From positions 3,162,001-3,226,000 of the forward strand of contig NZ_CP028083.1 of assembly GCF_005491425.1 (NCBI RefSeq): a DNA stretch of 64,000 nt, read 5' to 3'. Under the pieces are notes generated by a model that made no database searches, was not told the DNA's origin, and saw nothing but the letters and a program-made list of their open reading frames with translations. Numbering within the stretch: the stretch's first letter is position 1; every line of letters starts with the position of its first letter. The DNA is from Lysinibacillus sp. SGAir0095. GTDB lineage: Bacteria; Bacillota; Bacilli; Bacillales_A; Planococcaceae. Of the stretch, positions 17,439 through 26,336 are shown one piece after another. The translations under genes and the position numbers were made by a program.

Positions 17439-18842
17439 ATGATTCGCATTGATTTTACATCTGATCATCGTTTTATCTATCAACAAATTTATAGTCAGCT
17501 ACGAAAACAAATTTTACAAAACGAACTGCGTGCACATAGTAAGCTCCCTTCCAAACGAGAGCTTGCAGAAATTTTAAATGTCAGTATCAACTCTGTAAAA
17601 ACCGCCTACGAACAGTTAATGGAAGAAGGCTATATTTATACAATCGAACGAGTTGGCTATTATGTAGAAGAAATTCAAGAATTTAAACTAGCAGTGAATA
17701 CGCAGCAAACCTTCCCGGCAAATCTGAAGGAAAAAGAGGAGACACGAAAAGGTTGGTTGTCGTTGTCACATATGAACACAAATCCACAGCTTTTCCCATT
17801 TAAAAAATGGTTATCGTGCCAGGCAAAAATATATGAAACTTATATTTCTTCGCTAGGAGATATGCCACATGCGCAAGGCCCCTATATGTTACGCCAAAGT
17901 ATTGCAGAGATGCTGTATCGAACGCGCGGCATTACATGTGAACCAGAGCAAATCGTCTTGCATGCAACGAGCCAAGGCTTATTGGAGCGAATTATTTATA
18001 TGCAGCAAGGGAAAACGTTTGCGACCGAAAATCCTGGCTATGCACGCTATCATCATTTATTAAAGCGGGCCAACATCAATACACATTTAATCCAGCTCGA
18101 TGCACAAGGCATTGACGTAGAATATTTAACAAAAACAAATGCCGATATCGTCATTACAACACCCTCGCACCAATTTCCAACAGGGATTATTATGCCTATT
18201 TCAAGGCGAATTGAATTATTAAACTGGGCAGCAGCGTCGGAAGAACGTTATATTATTGAGGATGATTATGATAGTGAATATAAATATCAAACAGATAACA
18301 TTCCTGCGCTACAAAGTTTGGACTATAATCAAAAAGTCATTTATATGGGGACTTTTTCAAAGACACTCTTGCCAGGCATTCGTATAAGCTATATGGTACT
18401 TCCGCCAAAATGGTTAACATTATACAAAGAACATTTCTCTTTGGAAATTCAACCAGCCAATATACTTGCCCTTTATACGTTACAGGAATTTATTGATAGC
18501 GGCCTGCTAGAAAAGCATGTACGTAAAATGACAAAGCATTATGAAACGATTCGCACCCTGCTCATCCAGCAGCTCCATGAACAATTAGGGGAATCTATTG
18601 TGATCCATGACATACCGGCAGGACTGCATTTTTTAGTGGAAATTTTTACAGAAAAAAGTTATGCCACAATTGAAGAACAAGCGATTTTACATAAACTTGA
18701 ACTCTATACTCTGAAGCGTTTTTCATTAAATACGCTTCCTCTGATTAAAAAAAATCGTTCGATTATTATCGGCTTTGCCAATATTGCGCCTGAAGAGATT
18801 CCAAATGCTGTTGAAAGGCTAAAAAACGTTCTGTTGCATTAG
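17439..18842 (+). CDS. gabR: MocR/GabR-family PLP-dependent transcriptional regulator
   Basis: Regulator of GABA use, fused from a GntR winged helix (residues 1-80, with LPSKRELAEILNVSINSVKTAYEQLMEEGYI) and an aminotransferase class I-like effector domain (about 105-467). The PLP lysine is Lys308 in MGTFSKTLLPG, and the DDYDSEY motif lies at 275-281. It is transcribed away from gabT with an AAGGGGG ribosome site eight bases before the ATG. By analogy with B. subtilis it binds GABA and PLP, activates gabTD and represses itself; the operator-like repeats in the gap agree. Confidence 0.92.
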   Translation: MIRIDFTSDHRFIYQQIYSQLRKQILQNELRAHSKLPSKRELAEILNVSINSVKTAYEQLMEEGYIYTIERVGYYVEEIQEFKLAVNTQQTFPANLKEKEETRKGWLSLSHMNTNPQLFPFKKWLSCQAKIYETYISSLGDMPHAQGPYMLRQSIAEMLYRTRGITCEPEQIVLHATSQGLLERIIYMQQGKTFATENPGYARYHHLLKRANINTHLIQLDAQGIDVEYLTKTNADIVITTPSHQFPTGIIMPISRRIELLNWAAASEERYIIEDDYDSEYKYQTDNIPALQSLDYNQKVIYMGTFSKTLLPGIRISYMVLPPKWLTLYKEHFSLEIQPANILALYTLQEFIDSGLLEKHVRKMTKHYETIRTLLIQQLHEQLGESIVIHDIPAGLHFLVEIFTEKSYATIEEQAILHKLELYTLKRFSLNTLPLIKKNRSIIIGFANIAPEEIPNAVERLKNVLLH

Positions 18843-18916
18843 CATCTGCCAAACTTCACTAGGATGTTTACATCTGTGTTATCCGTCGATTAAAGCATAA
18901 AGTTTACCGCAAAATA

Positions 18917-18957
18917 AAAACGGCTATTTAGCACGCAAAAGCTAAATAACCGTTTTT
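18917..18957. terminator. Bidirectional terminator between gabR and gltX
   Basis: A stem of about 14 bp with one bulge (AACGGCTATTTAGC with GCTAAATAACCGTT), loop ACGCAAAA, is flanked by A-rich sequence on the left and TTTTTT on the right. It can stop transcripts from both convergent genes. Confidence 0.85.
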
Positions 18958-18962
18958 TCCTT

Positions 18963-20429
18963 TTATATACTCACTTTGTTAAATTGAGCTAATCTCTTTA
19001 CCAATAAATCCTTCCCCAGCAGCTTCAACACCAAAGGCAATTCCGGACCATGCATTTGGCCTGTCAACAAAATACGGATCGGCATAAAAAGAGCCTTTCC
19101 TTTTAGACCTGTTTGCTGTTGTACTGTTTGTATGAGTTGTTTCCACTCTGCACTGCTATTTGGCGTTGCTTGTTGCAGCGCTGTCGTTAACGCCGCTGCA
19201 ATAGCTGTTGTTTCATTTGCCCCCAGCCATGTTTGTGCCTCGTCTTCATATATTACATGCTCTTCAAAGTAATGCTTTGTTAACGCAACAATTTCCGCGC
19301 CGTACGTTAATTGCTCTTGGTATAACAGTGCAAGCTCCTTTACCCATGAGAGCTGCCCTTCACTGGCCTGAACAGGTATTAGATTCTCTTTTTGTAAATA
19401 TGGTAAAACAAGCTCGACCAATGCATCTGCAGATAAGCATTTAATATATTGATTGTTCATCCACATCAGTTTTTTCTGATCAAACATCGAAACGGATTTT
19501 GAAAGTCGCCCCACATCAAATTGTCCAATTAATGCTTTTTGCGATAACAATTCTTGCTCCCCTTCTGGAGACCAACCCAATAAAGCAAAGAAATTAAACA
19601 TTGCCTCCGGTAAAAAGCCTAGTTCACGATATTGCGATACGAACTGGACAATGGTTTCATCCCGCTTCGAGAGCTTTTTACGTTGTTCATTAACAATCAA
19701 TGTCATATGTCCATATTGTGGTGGTGTCCAACCAAATGCCTCGAATACCATGAGTTGTTTTGGCGTATTCGATAAATGTTCTTCCCCGCGGAATACATGG
19801 GAGATGTCCATATCATAATCATCCAATGCTACTGCAAAATTATAAGTCGGGATACCATTCGTTTTCATAATAACCCAATCGCCGATATCTTTGGATTGGA
19901 ATACGACATTCCCGCGAACTAAATCATGGAAACGATAAGTTCCTTCAGGTACACGCATTCGAAGTGTATACGCTTCACCTGCTGCCTCTTTTGCTTGTAT
20001 TTGCTGTTGTGTCAATGCTCTGCAAGTACCGTCATAGTGAGGTGCTGCTACCCCTTTTTGTTTCTGTTCTTCCCGAGATTGTTGCAGGCGTTCTGCTGAA
20101 CAAAAACATTTATAGACTTGACCATTTGCCAATAGTTTTTCGGCGCGCTCTTTGTAAAGAGGTAGACGCTCCATTTGCCGGTACGGTGCATACGGACCAC
20201 CTATATCAATTGATTCTTCGGGTATAATGCCCAGCCAACGGAGATTATCCAATTGCGAGGCTTCACCGCCCTCTACGTTACGCTCTACATCTGTATCTTC
20301 TATCCGTACAATAAATGTCCCGTCGTGGTGTTTTGCATATAAATAATTAAATAACGCTGTGCGGGCTCCTCCAATATGTAAAAAGCCAGTTGGACTTGGC
20401 GCATATCGTACACGTACTTTTTTGGTCAT
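18963..20429 (-). CDS. gltX: Glutamyl-tRNA synthetase
   Basis: Class I aminoacyl-tRNA synthetase that charges tRNA-Glu (and tRNA-Gln in organisms using the amidotransferase route). The 488-residue protein starts with [28 protein letters not shown], containing the HIGH-type signature. The KMSKS loop is KLSKRDE near residue 256, and the C-terminal anticodon-binding half is full length (ending [23 protein letters not shown]). The tRNA-editing-like truncation seen in YadB proteins is absent. Its location between GABA and amine-oxidation genes is not the usual one for Bacillales, so it may be a second copy. An AGGAGAG ribosome site precedes the ATG. Confidence 0.93.
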   Translation of the reverse strand: MTKKVRVRYAPSPTGFLHIGGARTALFNYLYAKHHDGTFIVRIEDTDVERNVEGGEASQLDNLRWLGIIPEESIDIGGPYAPYRQMERLPLYKERAEKLLANGQVYKCFCSAERLQQSREEQKQKGVAAPHYDGTCRALTQQQIQAKEAAGEAYTLRMRVPEGTYRFHDLVRGNVVFQSKDIGDWVIMKTNGIPTYNFAVALDDYDMDISHVFRGEEHLSNTPKQLMVFEAFGWTPPQYGHMTLIVNEQRKKLSKRDETIVQFVSQYRELGFLPEAMFNFFALLGWSPEGEQELLSQKALIGQFDVGRLSKSVSMFDQKKLMWMNNQYIKCLSADALVELVLPYLQKENLIPVQASEGQLSWVKELALLYQEQLTYGAEIVALTKHYFEEHVIYEDEAQTWLGANETTAIAAALTTALQQATPNSSAEWKQLIQTVQQQTGLKGKALFMPIRILLTGQMHGPELPLVLKLLGKDLLVKRLAQFNKVSI

Positions 20430-20454
20430 GTTGCTTCTCTCCTCATCTGTATAT

Positions 20455-20500
20455 AAAAAATATCCTTATTATATAGATTTGTGCATCTATATAATAAGGA
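20455..20500 (-). terminator. AT-rich hairpin between the aldehyde dehydrogenase gene and gltX
   Basis: A perfect 16-bp inverted repeat (20463-20478 with 20485-20500, loop TTGTGC) followed on the minus strand by TATTTTTTATA. The stem is almost all A/T. It may terminate the amine operon or act in the gltX leader. No T-box is evident. Confidence 0.55.
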
Positions 20501-20526
20501 AATCATGTCATATTACTTCATGATAA

Positions 20527-22017
20527 TTATTGTGGGAACCAGCCTACCGGTTCAACATTTAAGCGAATATTGATTTGTTTTACTTCCTGGAATTCTTCTA
20601 GGCTATATTTCCCTAAACTACGACCAATGCCTGATTGCTTATAGCCACCCCACGGTGCTTCTACATATGTTGGGTGGTAATCATTTACCCATGTAATCCC
20701 TGCACGGACTTGCTTAATCACACGTAATGCTTTAGCGCCGTCGTTTGAGAAGACACCACCTGCTAAACCAAAATCTGTGTCATTGGCTAAGCTTACAGCC
20801 TCTTCTTCTGTCGAGAACTTTTGAATCGTTACGACCGGGCCGAAAATTTCTTCTCGCACGATTGTCATATCTGAAGTTACATCCGTAAATACAGTTGGCG
20901 CGATAAAGAAGCCTTTGTCCAGGCCATTGTCTGTTAATCGGTAGCCGCCTGTTTTCAATGTTGCCCCTTCCGCTTTCCCTTTTTCGATATAGCCTAGAAT
21001 CGAGTTCATTTGAGCTTCACTCACAATAGCGCCCATATTCGTTTCTGGATTTAAACCAGGTCCGACTTTGATTTTTTCTGCGCGCTCTATATAGCGTTCT
21101 ACGTAAGCATCATAAATTGTATCCTGTACTAAGATACGGCTGCCTGATGAACATACTTGACCAGCGCCCAAGAAAATTCCGAATAAACCATAGTCAACCG
21201 CCACTTCCAGGTCTGCATCCGCAAAGACGATATTTGGCGACTTACCACCTAGTTCCAAAGAAATTTTCTTTAAGTTGCCAGCTGCTGCACGCATAATGCC
21301 ACGCCCAACATCTGTACTTCCCGTGAAGGATACCATGTCTACATCATTGCTTTCAGAAATCGTTTGCCCAATGATTGAGCCTTGGCCAAGTACCATGTTT
21401 ACGACACCTTTTGGCAAGTCTAGCTCATGTAGGATTTCAAATAACTTAAAGGCTGTTACAGGCGTGACTTCAGCTGGCTTGTATACGATGGTATTCCCTG
21501 CCGCTAAAGCAGGGGCGATTTTCCATACACTCATGAGTAACGGGAAGTTCCAAGGTACGATCAATCCTGCAACCCCAACAGGCTCTTTTACAACCATTGC
21601 TTGTACATTATTGTCCGGCACATGATATGTTTCACCGTCTGGATGTAAAATAATCCCTGCATAATATCGGAAGCAAGCGATCGAATCTTGTACATCCGCT
21701 TCTGCCTCTGCATATAATTTACCGTTATCTTGCGTCTCCAATGTAGCGAACTCTTCCAGACGTTCTTCAATTTTATTTGCAATCGCATGTAAAATAGTTG
21801 AACGTTCTTTCGCCGTCGTGTTTTTCCACTCGCCCTCATCAAACGCTATACGTGCAGCTTGGATGGCTTCTTCTGTTTGTTCCTTCGTCATTCGAGGTGC
21901 TGTAGCGATTACTTCCTGGTTTGCCGGATTGATTACGTTTACTGTATTTTCAGCTTCTACCCACTCACCATTTATATAACTTTTTAAGTATAATACGTCA
22001 GTTGCTGTTGTTGTCAT
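20527..22017 (-). CDS. Betaine-aldehyde-dehydrogenase-type aldehyde dehydrogenase (GbsA-like)
   Basis: Oxidises an amine-derived aldehyde. The 496-residue enzyme is complete: NFP in VPWNFPLL, Glu in SLELGGKSPN and catalytic Cys in LGAGQVCSSGSR. The C-terminal KQINIRLNVEPVGWFPQ and overall look are those of GbsA and related omega-aminoaldehyde or betaine-aldehyde dehydrogenases. It is the last gene of the sigma-54 operon with the HODM-type demethylase, so a natural role is removing the aldehyde made by oxidative N-dealkylation, or oxidising the remaining skeleton. The true substrate is unproven. Confidence 0.88.
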   Translation of the reverse strand: MTTTATDVLYLKSYINGEWVEAENTVNVINPANQEVIATAPRMTKEQTEEAIQAARIAFDEGEWKNTTAKERSTILHAIANKIEERLEEFATLETQDNGKLYAEAEADVQDSIACFRYYAGIILHPDGETYHVPDNNVQAMVVKEPVGVAGLIVPWNFPLLMSVWKIAPALAAGNTIVYKPAEVTPVTAFKLFEILHELDLPKGVVNMVLGQGSIIGQTISESNDVDMVSFTGSTDVGRGIMRAAAGNLKKISLELGGKSPNIVFADADLEVAVDYGLFGIFLGAGQVCSSGSRILVQDTIYDAYVERYIERAEKIKVGPGLNPETNMGAIVSEAQMNSILGYIEKGKAEGATLKTGGYRLTDNGLDKGFFIAPTVFTDVTSDMTIVREEIFGPVVTIQKFSTEEEAVSLANDTDFGLAGGVFSNDGAKALRVIKQVRAGITWVNDYHPTYVEAPWGGYKQSGIGRSLGKYSLEEFQEVKQINIRLNVEPVGWFPQ

Positions 22018-22030
22018 CTATCATCCCGCC

Positions 22031-22996
22031 TTATAGTTTAATAGTTAAATTAGAAGATTTTGCCCGTGAGCAACATGCTAAAATAGTTTTTCGCTGCTTT
22101 TTATTTTCTTCGGATAAGAAGTGGTCACGGTGTTCCACATCTCCTTCTACAACATCGATTTCACAGCTGCCGCAGCCACCGATTTTGCATGCATGTGGTG
22201 CATTAATCCCTTCGCGCAGCAGTGCTTCCAATAATGTCTCATTTTCAGATACTTGAATTTGTTTGCCGCTTTCCGTCAGGGATACGACAAACGGTTCTAG
22301 ATTAGAGTTATCCAGGCCACTTGAAAATAATTCGAAATGAATAGCACCTTCCGGGTAACCGTATGAGAAAGCTGCATCACGGAATTCTTCCACCATGCTG
22401 ACAGGTCCACAGAAATAGACATGAGAGCCTACACGGTGTTCCTTCATTAAATCTGTTGTTAAACGATTTGGCTCCGCAACACGTGAAAAATGGAATGTCG
22501 TAATATCCGCATATTTTTCTTTAATTTCTTCATAAAAAGCACATTCTTCTGGTGTACGAGCTGCATAATGAAGCTCCACTGTTTGATTAAATTGAATATC
22601 TTGCAGCATCGATAAAAACGGTGTAATTCCAATTCCCGATGCATAAAACACATGGTGTTTCGCTTGTACATTTAACGGAAAGTAATTGCGCGGGAATGTT
22701 ATTTCAAGTTCATCCCCTTCTTTCATCACTTCATGCCAATGCTTTGAGCCTCCACGAGAGTTTGAATCTTTGTTAATCGCAATTTCGTAATAGTCACGGT
22801 TACGTGGATCGCTGATTAATGAGTACTCACGTTCATATACTGTATCCCCATCGGCTACGAACGTTTTTAAGTGTGAACCACCTGTAAAGGCAGGCAGCTT
22901 TTCATCTTCCGTAGGCACGAAACGAAAACGTTTAATAGAAGACGTCTCTTGTACAATACGATCGATTCTTACAGGAATATTGCCAGCGATTCTCAT
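22031..22996 (-). CDS. Flavin and [2Fe-2S] oxidoreductase (phthalate dioxygenase reductase/VanB type), HODM reductase component
   Basis: Electron-transfer subunit that passes electrons from NAD(P)H through flavin to a plant-type [2Fe-2S] cluster and on to the oxygenase. The 321-residue protein has an N-terminal flavin-binding barrel (about 1-105, with EREYSLISDP), a nucleotide-binding domain with FYASGIGITPFLSML and HVYFCGPVSMV, and a C-terminal ferredoxin domain whose cluster ligands are seen in HACKIGGCGSC and ILACCSR. Its ATG directly follows the stop of the DmmA-like gene. Known dimethylamine demethylases (HODM/Dmm) include such a subunit, which supports the assignment. Confidence 0.88.
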   Translation of the reverse strand: MRIAGNIPVRIDRIVQETSSIKRFRFVPTEDEKLPAFTGGSHLKTFVADGDTVYEREYSLISDPRNRDYYEIAINKDSNSRGGSKHWHEVMKEGDELEITFPRNYFPLNVQAKHHVFYASGIGITPFLSMLQDIQFNQTVELHYAARTPEECAFYEEIKEKYADITTFHFSRVAEPNRLTTDLMKEHRVGSHVYFCGPVSMVEEFRDAAFSYGYPEGAIHFELFSSGLDNSNLEPFVVSLTESGKQIQVSENETLLEALLREGINAPHACKIGGCGSCEIDVVEGDVEHRDHFLSEENKKQRKTILACCSRAKSSNLTIKL

Positions 22997-23494
22997 TTAC
23001 TTCACTCCTTCTGCTTCTGGTAGAAATGGATAACCAATATATCCTTTACGCACTTTTGAATAAAATGGTCCAACTTCCAAGTGTGCACCGCACCCGCATT
23101 GGACATGCACGGCTTGTGTGTCGATTTCACTTGCGGCGAAGCATTTCATACAGTAAATATATTTACGCTTTTCACCGATGATTTTTACTTGGAGTTCTTC
23201 TTCTGATAAGCCTTCTTCAATGGCTGTTGAGAAAATCGATGCAGCATCGTCCCAATTAGCTGCGATATAAAAACATGTGCCCATCTTTTGCGCTACGATA
23301 AAGTCGCGAACATGAGCCGTATCCTTGAATAGCAATGTAGCGGATGGTGTATCGAAGAGCTGTGCTTTTAATTGCTCTGCTTCTTCTTTATTGGCTTCAT
23401 CGCAAATAATAGCAGCTTTTACGAAATGCGTTTTAGGCGATAATTTTTCTGTTAATGTAATAGATTCAAAAAATAAGACCGGGCTATTGTACAT
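22997..23494 (-). CDS. DmmA-family subunit of a dimethylamine monooxygenase-like complex
   Basis: A 165-residue protein resembling the small DmmA subunit that accompanies heme-dependent oxidative N-demethylases. The C-terminus carries a small metal-site pattern: YCMKC, then VQCGCGAHLEVGP, a likely zinc or iron knuckle. The N-terminal 100 residues form an alpha/beta domain without recognised motif. It lies between the heme subunit gene (five bases apart) and the reductase gene (adjacent). Its role in the complex is not well defined in the family; assignment rests on context plus the Cys pattern. Confidence 0.7.
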   Translation of the reverse strand: MYNSPVLFFESITLTEKLSPKTHFVKAAIICDEANKEEAEQLKAQLFDTPSATLLFKDTAHVRDFIVAQKMGTCFYIAANWDDAASIFSTAIEEGLSEEELQVKIIGEKRKYIYCMKCFAASEIDTQAVHVQCGCGAHLEVGPFYSKVRKGYIGYPFLPEAEGVK

Positions 23495-23499
23495 ACAGC

Positions 23500-24498
23500 T
23501 TATCCCTCCTGAGTTTCTGCAGCTTGTTTCTTTAACTTTTCATCTACAAGGCGTAAATACTCTACTGATTGCGGTAAAAAAGGAGCAATTCCTTTGTATT
23601 CCGCCATCGGTTCTGGAATATCCTGCAGTACGCTATACATTAAATCGAACCATTCTTGACGAAGCTGCATATCTTCTAAAGGTAAGAACTGTGTATTTAA
23701 AACAAATAAAATGGCATTGCTGCGTGACATGCGATAGAATTTTTGTTCTTCTACACGGAGTCGTACCAATTTACCTGCATTTTCAGGTGTGATAAGGCTT
23801 CGCTCCGGTCCCCATACATCCATAGTTTCATAGTTTACATCCCAACGGTCGGCCATTAAGTTCCAGTTAATACGTGTCCATGGCTCACCCGGGTTAATTC
23901 CTAATAGGAATCGACGAACTCGATCGATTAAGTTGTCACCATTACGTGATACGAACGGTACTGGTCCATGGATTTCATCAAACGACATGCCCTTATTCCA
24001 ATGTGCAGAAAATAATGCAGCATATGAAACTTGTGCTATTTCCAGATAGAAATTGTCGTCACGGTTGACCATTAATACAAAATCCTGGTGGAAATGACGC
24101 CCTGCAAAATCATATGGCTCATAAGGTAATGTAGACGGATCACCGAATATAAATGTCTGCTCTTCTTTTAGAATGTTGTTTTTAAATGTCCATTCATCCC
24201 CATTTTTAATAAGTTCGAAATGTTCAGGATATTTTTCAACTGCCATTTCAAATACCATTTCCAAAAACTCCCACTGCATTTCCATAGTATGCGGGAATGA
24301 TTGATAACGGACCTCTGGCTGTTCATCCAATAAACGGCGCTTTGCACGCACTTGCAACTCATATTCCGGTGTGATCAATACCAAGTTTGTGTCCTCTAAC
24401 CTGCGCAAGTCATTGGAATAACGATAGTTATCTGAACGGAATGGGAATGGAAATGTATCCAAGTCTGTTGTTTTAAAATCCAATTCTTGTGTAAACAT
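23500..24498 (-). CDS. Heme-dependent oxidative N-demethylase alpha-subunit-like protein (DUF3445/HODM family)
   Basis: Probable oxygenase subunit that removes a methyl group from a secondary amine as formaldehyde, using heme and O2. The family prototype is HODM of Pseudomonas mendocina, which uses a PAS-like fold. This 332-residue protein has the family length and typical segments such as GRHFHQDFVLMVNRDDNFYLEIAQVSYAALFSAHWNKG near the centre and INPGEPWTRINWNLMADRWD after it, with the histidine-rich stretch a good candidate for the heme ligand. It is followed by DmmA-like, reductase and aldehyde dehydrogenase genes and preceded by a permease. The actual amine is unknown; dimethylamine is only the family precedent. 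Confidence 0.82.
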   Translation of the reverse strand: MFTQELDFKTTDLDTFPFPFRSDNYRYSNDLRRLEDTNLVLITPEYELQVRAKRRLLDEQPEVRYQSFPHTMEMQWEFLEMVFEMAVEKYPEHFELIKNGDEWTFKNNILKEEQTFIFGDPSTLPYEPYDFAGRHFHQDFVLMVNRDDNFYLEIAQVSYAALFSAHWNKGMSFDEIHGPVPFVSRNGDNLIDRVRRFLLGINPGEPWTRINWNLMADRWDVNYETMDVWGPERSLITPENAGKLVRLRVEEQKFYRMSRSNAILFVLNTQFLPLEDMQLRQEWFDLMYSVLQDIPEPMAEYKGIAPFLPQSVEYLRLVDEKLKKQAAETQEG

Positions 24499-24510
24499 AT
24501 AGAACGCCTC

Positions 24511-25944
24511 CTAAATTGTTGTTTTGGTTTCGATTAAATATTGTTTAAACTCCTCATCTTTCGCTGATACACGATCCACTTCAAATCTGAAAATAAACTT
24601 CGCACACACATAGTACATGGCACATGCCAGGAAGAATGTCGGAATACCTGCCGTGATTTTCAAAAACAAGCCATTTGCTTCTAACGTAATCGGGTTGTAC
24701 ATACTCCAGAAGAAGAAATAACTTGCCACTAATGTCACGACTGCTGAAGGGTTAAAGCCAAACCAATAGTTATACTTTCCTTTTGTGTTGTACAAATCAC
24801 GCATGGAAATGTTTTGCTTTTTCACAAAGAAATAATCGGCTATTAAAATACCACCCAAACTTGCCATTGTGAACGAAATAACGGACATGAAGATATTAAA
24901 TGCATCATAGAATGTTGAATTTAATAATAAGAAAATGGTCGGCAATAATGTGCATACCGCCAACATCCAAGAGCTTTTCGAGAAAAGTGTTTTAAAGCTG
25001 ATTGCAAATGAATACATCAAGAACAATGTTGCACCCAAGTTCGCAACTGTTAATAAAATCAACCCAATAATGGCAAACTTGCTGCCCATGATGGCACTCA
25101 TCCAATCACCTGGATACAAGGAACCTGAAATAAGTGCTGCAAGTGCCCCAACAGCCGCTGCAATAACTACAATCACCCCGTAGCTATAAAAACTTGCTGA
25201 ATAAGCTGACTTTGATGATTTTGCCAATCGGCTATATTGACCTAAATAAGGGAGCCAAGAAAAGCCTAATGCAACATTAATTTCCAGCGCCGTCATAAAG
25301 GATTGTGTATGATTTTCAAATGGCTCTACCGGCATTAACTGATTTAAAGCTGGTATATGGTCTGAAAATACTACCACCACGATTAGCGCAATCAAAAATA
25401 ACAAAAATGACGGTACCGCAATAATATTGAATTTGCGAATCGCTTCAGGTCCACGAAAGACGATGATAAAGGCAATAAAGAATAAAATAATCGCACAAAC
25501 AGTAGGACCCGCACTACCCGAAACAATCTCTGGGGCATTTACGACCTTAAAAGCACTAGATAGCGATTCGCCTGCCATGAATAATGCCAAGGCGCTATAA
25601 CCCAATGACAGCAAATAAAACAAGATAAAAAAGGCTGTGACCCCGTTATATCCTAGCGCACTGCGATAGCCTACAAAGGTATCCACTCCATACTTTGCGA
25701 AATAAAAGGCAACTGGAGCGATTAAAAACATCGGAAAAGCATTTCCGAATAACACGGCAATTAAAGAGTCGCCTGTTTCAAGCATTGAGCCTGCATACGC
25801 TCCAGATAATAATCCAAAAGCAGATAAGCCAATAACCGTCTGTACAAGCACTAAATCTATAAAGCTCATTTTTCTCTCTTTTTTATGTGTTGGTAAATAA
25901 GCAAATGCAATGTCTGCATTTACATTTGACTTTGTTTTTGACAT
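24511..25944 (-). CDS. NCS1-family permease (purine/cytosine/allantoin transporter type)
   Basis: Secondary transporter of about 12 membrane helices, 477 residues, in the nucleobase:cation symporter-1 family. The N-terminal cytoplasmic stretch followed by FIDLVLVQTVIGLSAFGLLSGA and the central ALEINVALGFSWLPYLGQYSRLAKSS resemble CodB/PucI-type carriers. It lies 12 bases upstream of the HODM-type gene in the same operon, so it probably imports the N-methylated substrate. NCS1 members carry nucleobases, hydantoins and related N-heterocycles, which suggests the pathway substrate may be a methylated N-compound rather than free dimethylamine. Confidence 0.85.
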   Translation of the reverse strand: MSKTKSNVNADIAFAYLPTHKKERKMSFIDLVLVQTVIGLSAFGLLSGAYAGSMLETGDSLIAVLFGNAFPMFLIAPVAFYFAKYGVDTFVGYRSALGYNGVTAFFILFYLLSLGYSALALFMAGESLSSAFKVVNAPEIVSGSAGPTVCAIILFFIAFIIVFRGPEAIRKFNIIAVPSFLLFLIALIVVVVFSDHIPALNQLMPVEPFENHTQSFMTALEINVALGFSWLPYLGQYSRLAKSSKSAYSASFYSYGVIVVIAAAVGALAALISGSLYPGDWMSAIMGSKFAIIGLILLTVANLGATLFLMYSFAISFKTLFSKSSWMLAVCTLLPTIFLLLNSTFYDAFNIFMSVISFTMASLGGILIADYFFVKKQNISMRDLYNTKGKYNYWFGFNPSAVVTLVASYFFFWSMYNPITLEANGLFLKITAGIPTFFLACAMYYVCAKFIFRFEVDRVSAKDEEFKQYLIETKTTI

Positions 25945-25967
25945 AGCCTCATCTCCCTATGGTGACT

Positions 25968-26171
25968 TTAAAAACTAAATACAACGATCGTAATAATTGC
26001 CATAACAACTGTGACACCGATAAAATCTGTAATTTTAGCTTTGTCATTTTTCTCCAGCAATTCATCTTCGAATGATTCAATTCTCTTCTCCAAATCCTCA
26101 TACATCGTTTTTACGAATGGTTCCTCTGATAGTAGTTCCTTATCATAGCTCTTTACAGCAGCAACTTTCAT
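25968..26171 (-). CDS. Small single-helix membrane protein, first gene of the sigma-54 operon
   Basis: Unrecognised 67-residue protein with a charged, coiled-coil-like N-terminal half (residues 10-45, rich in Glu and Lys) and one C-terminal hydrophobic helix (about 48-66, IGVTVVMAIITIVVFSF). It is preceded by AAGGGGGAG and sits first after the -24/-12 promoter, 23 bases before the permease gene. Such small proteins often accompany permeases as accessory subunits; no function can be assigned. Confidence 0.75.
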   Translation of the reverse strand: MKVAAVKSYDKELLSEEPFVKTMYEDLEKRIESFEDELLEKNDKAKITDFIGVTVVMAIITIVVFSF

Positions 26172-26205
26172 AAAATCTCCCCCTTTTCCACCTTTATTTT
26201 TAATA

Positions 26206-26223
26206 ATGCAATTTGCGTGCCAA
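26206..26223 (-). promoter_or_regulatory. Sigma-54 (-24/-12) promoter of the amine-oxidation operon
   Basis: On the minus strand TTGGCACGCAAATTGCAT matches the -24/-12 consensus TTGGCACG-N4-TTGCA at every conserved position with correct spacing. It lies 35 bases before the ATG of the small membrane protein gene. The gene divergent from it encodes the sigma-54 activator, and rpoN follows that, so the sigma factor, activator and promoter sit together. Confidence 0.93.
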
Positions 26224-26255
26224 TTAAAAAAAATAAGAATTAACTGACTTTTTGA

Positions 26256-26311
26256 TTGAAATTTTATTATATCTATTGCAAATTTGAAATAGCAATTTCA
26301 TTTTTGAAATT
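26256..26311. promoter_or_regulatory. Putative upstream activator sites of the sigma-54 regulator
   Basis: Three copies of TTGAAAT start at 26256, 26284 and 26304. They form overlapping palindromes: GAAAT-AGCA-ATTTC (26286-26299) and AATTTCA-TTTT-TGAAATT (26294-26311, perfect 7-bp arms). They lie about 35-90 bases upstream of the -24 element and just before the activator gene, where enhancer sites are expected. Binding is inferred. Confidence 0.55.
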
Positions 26312-26336
26312 CATTTAGTTTATAGGAGGCATTTCC

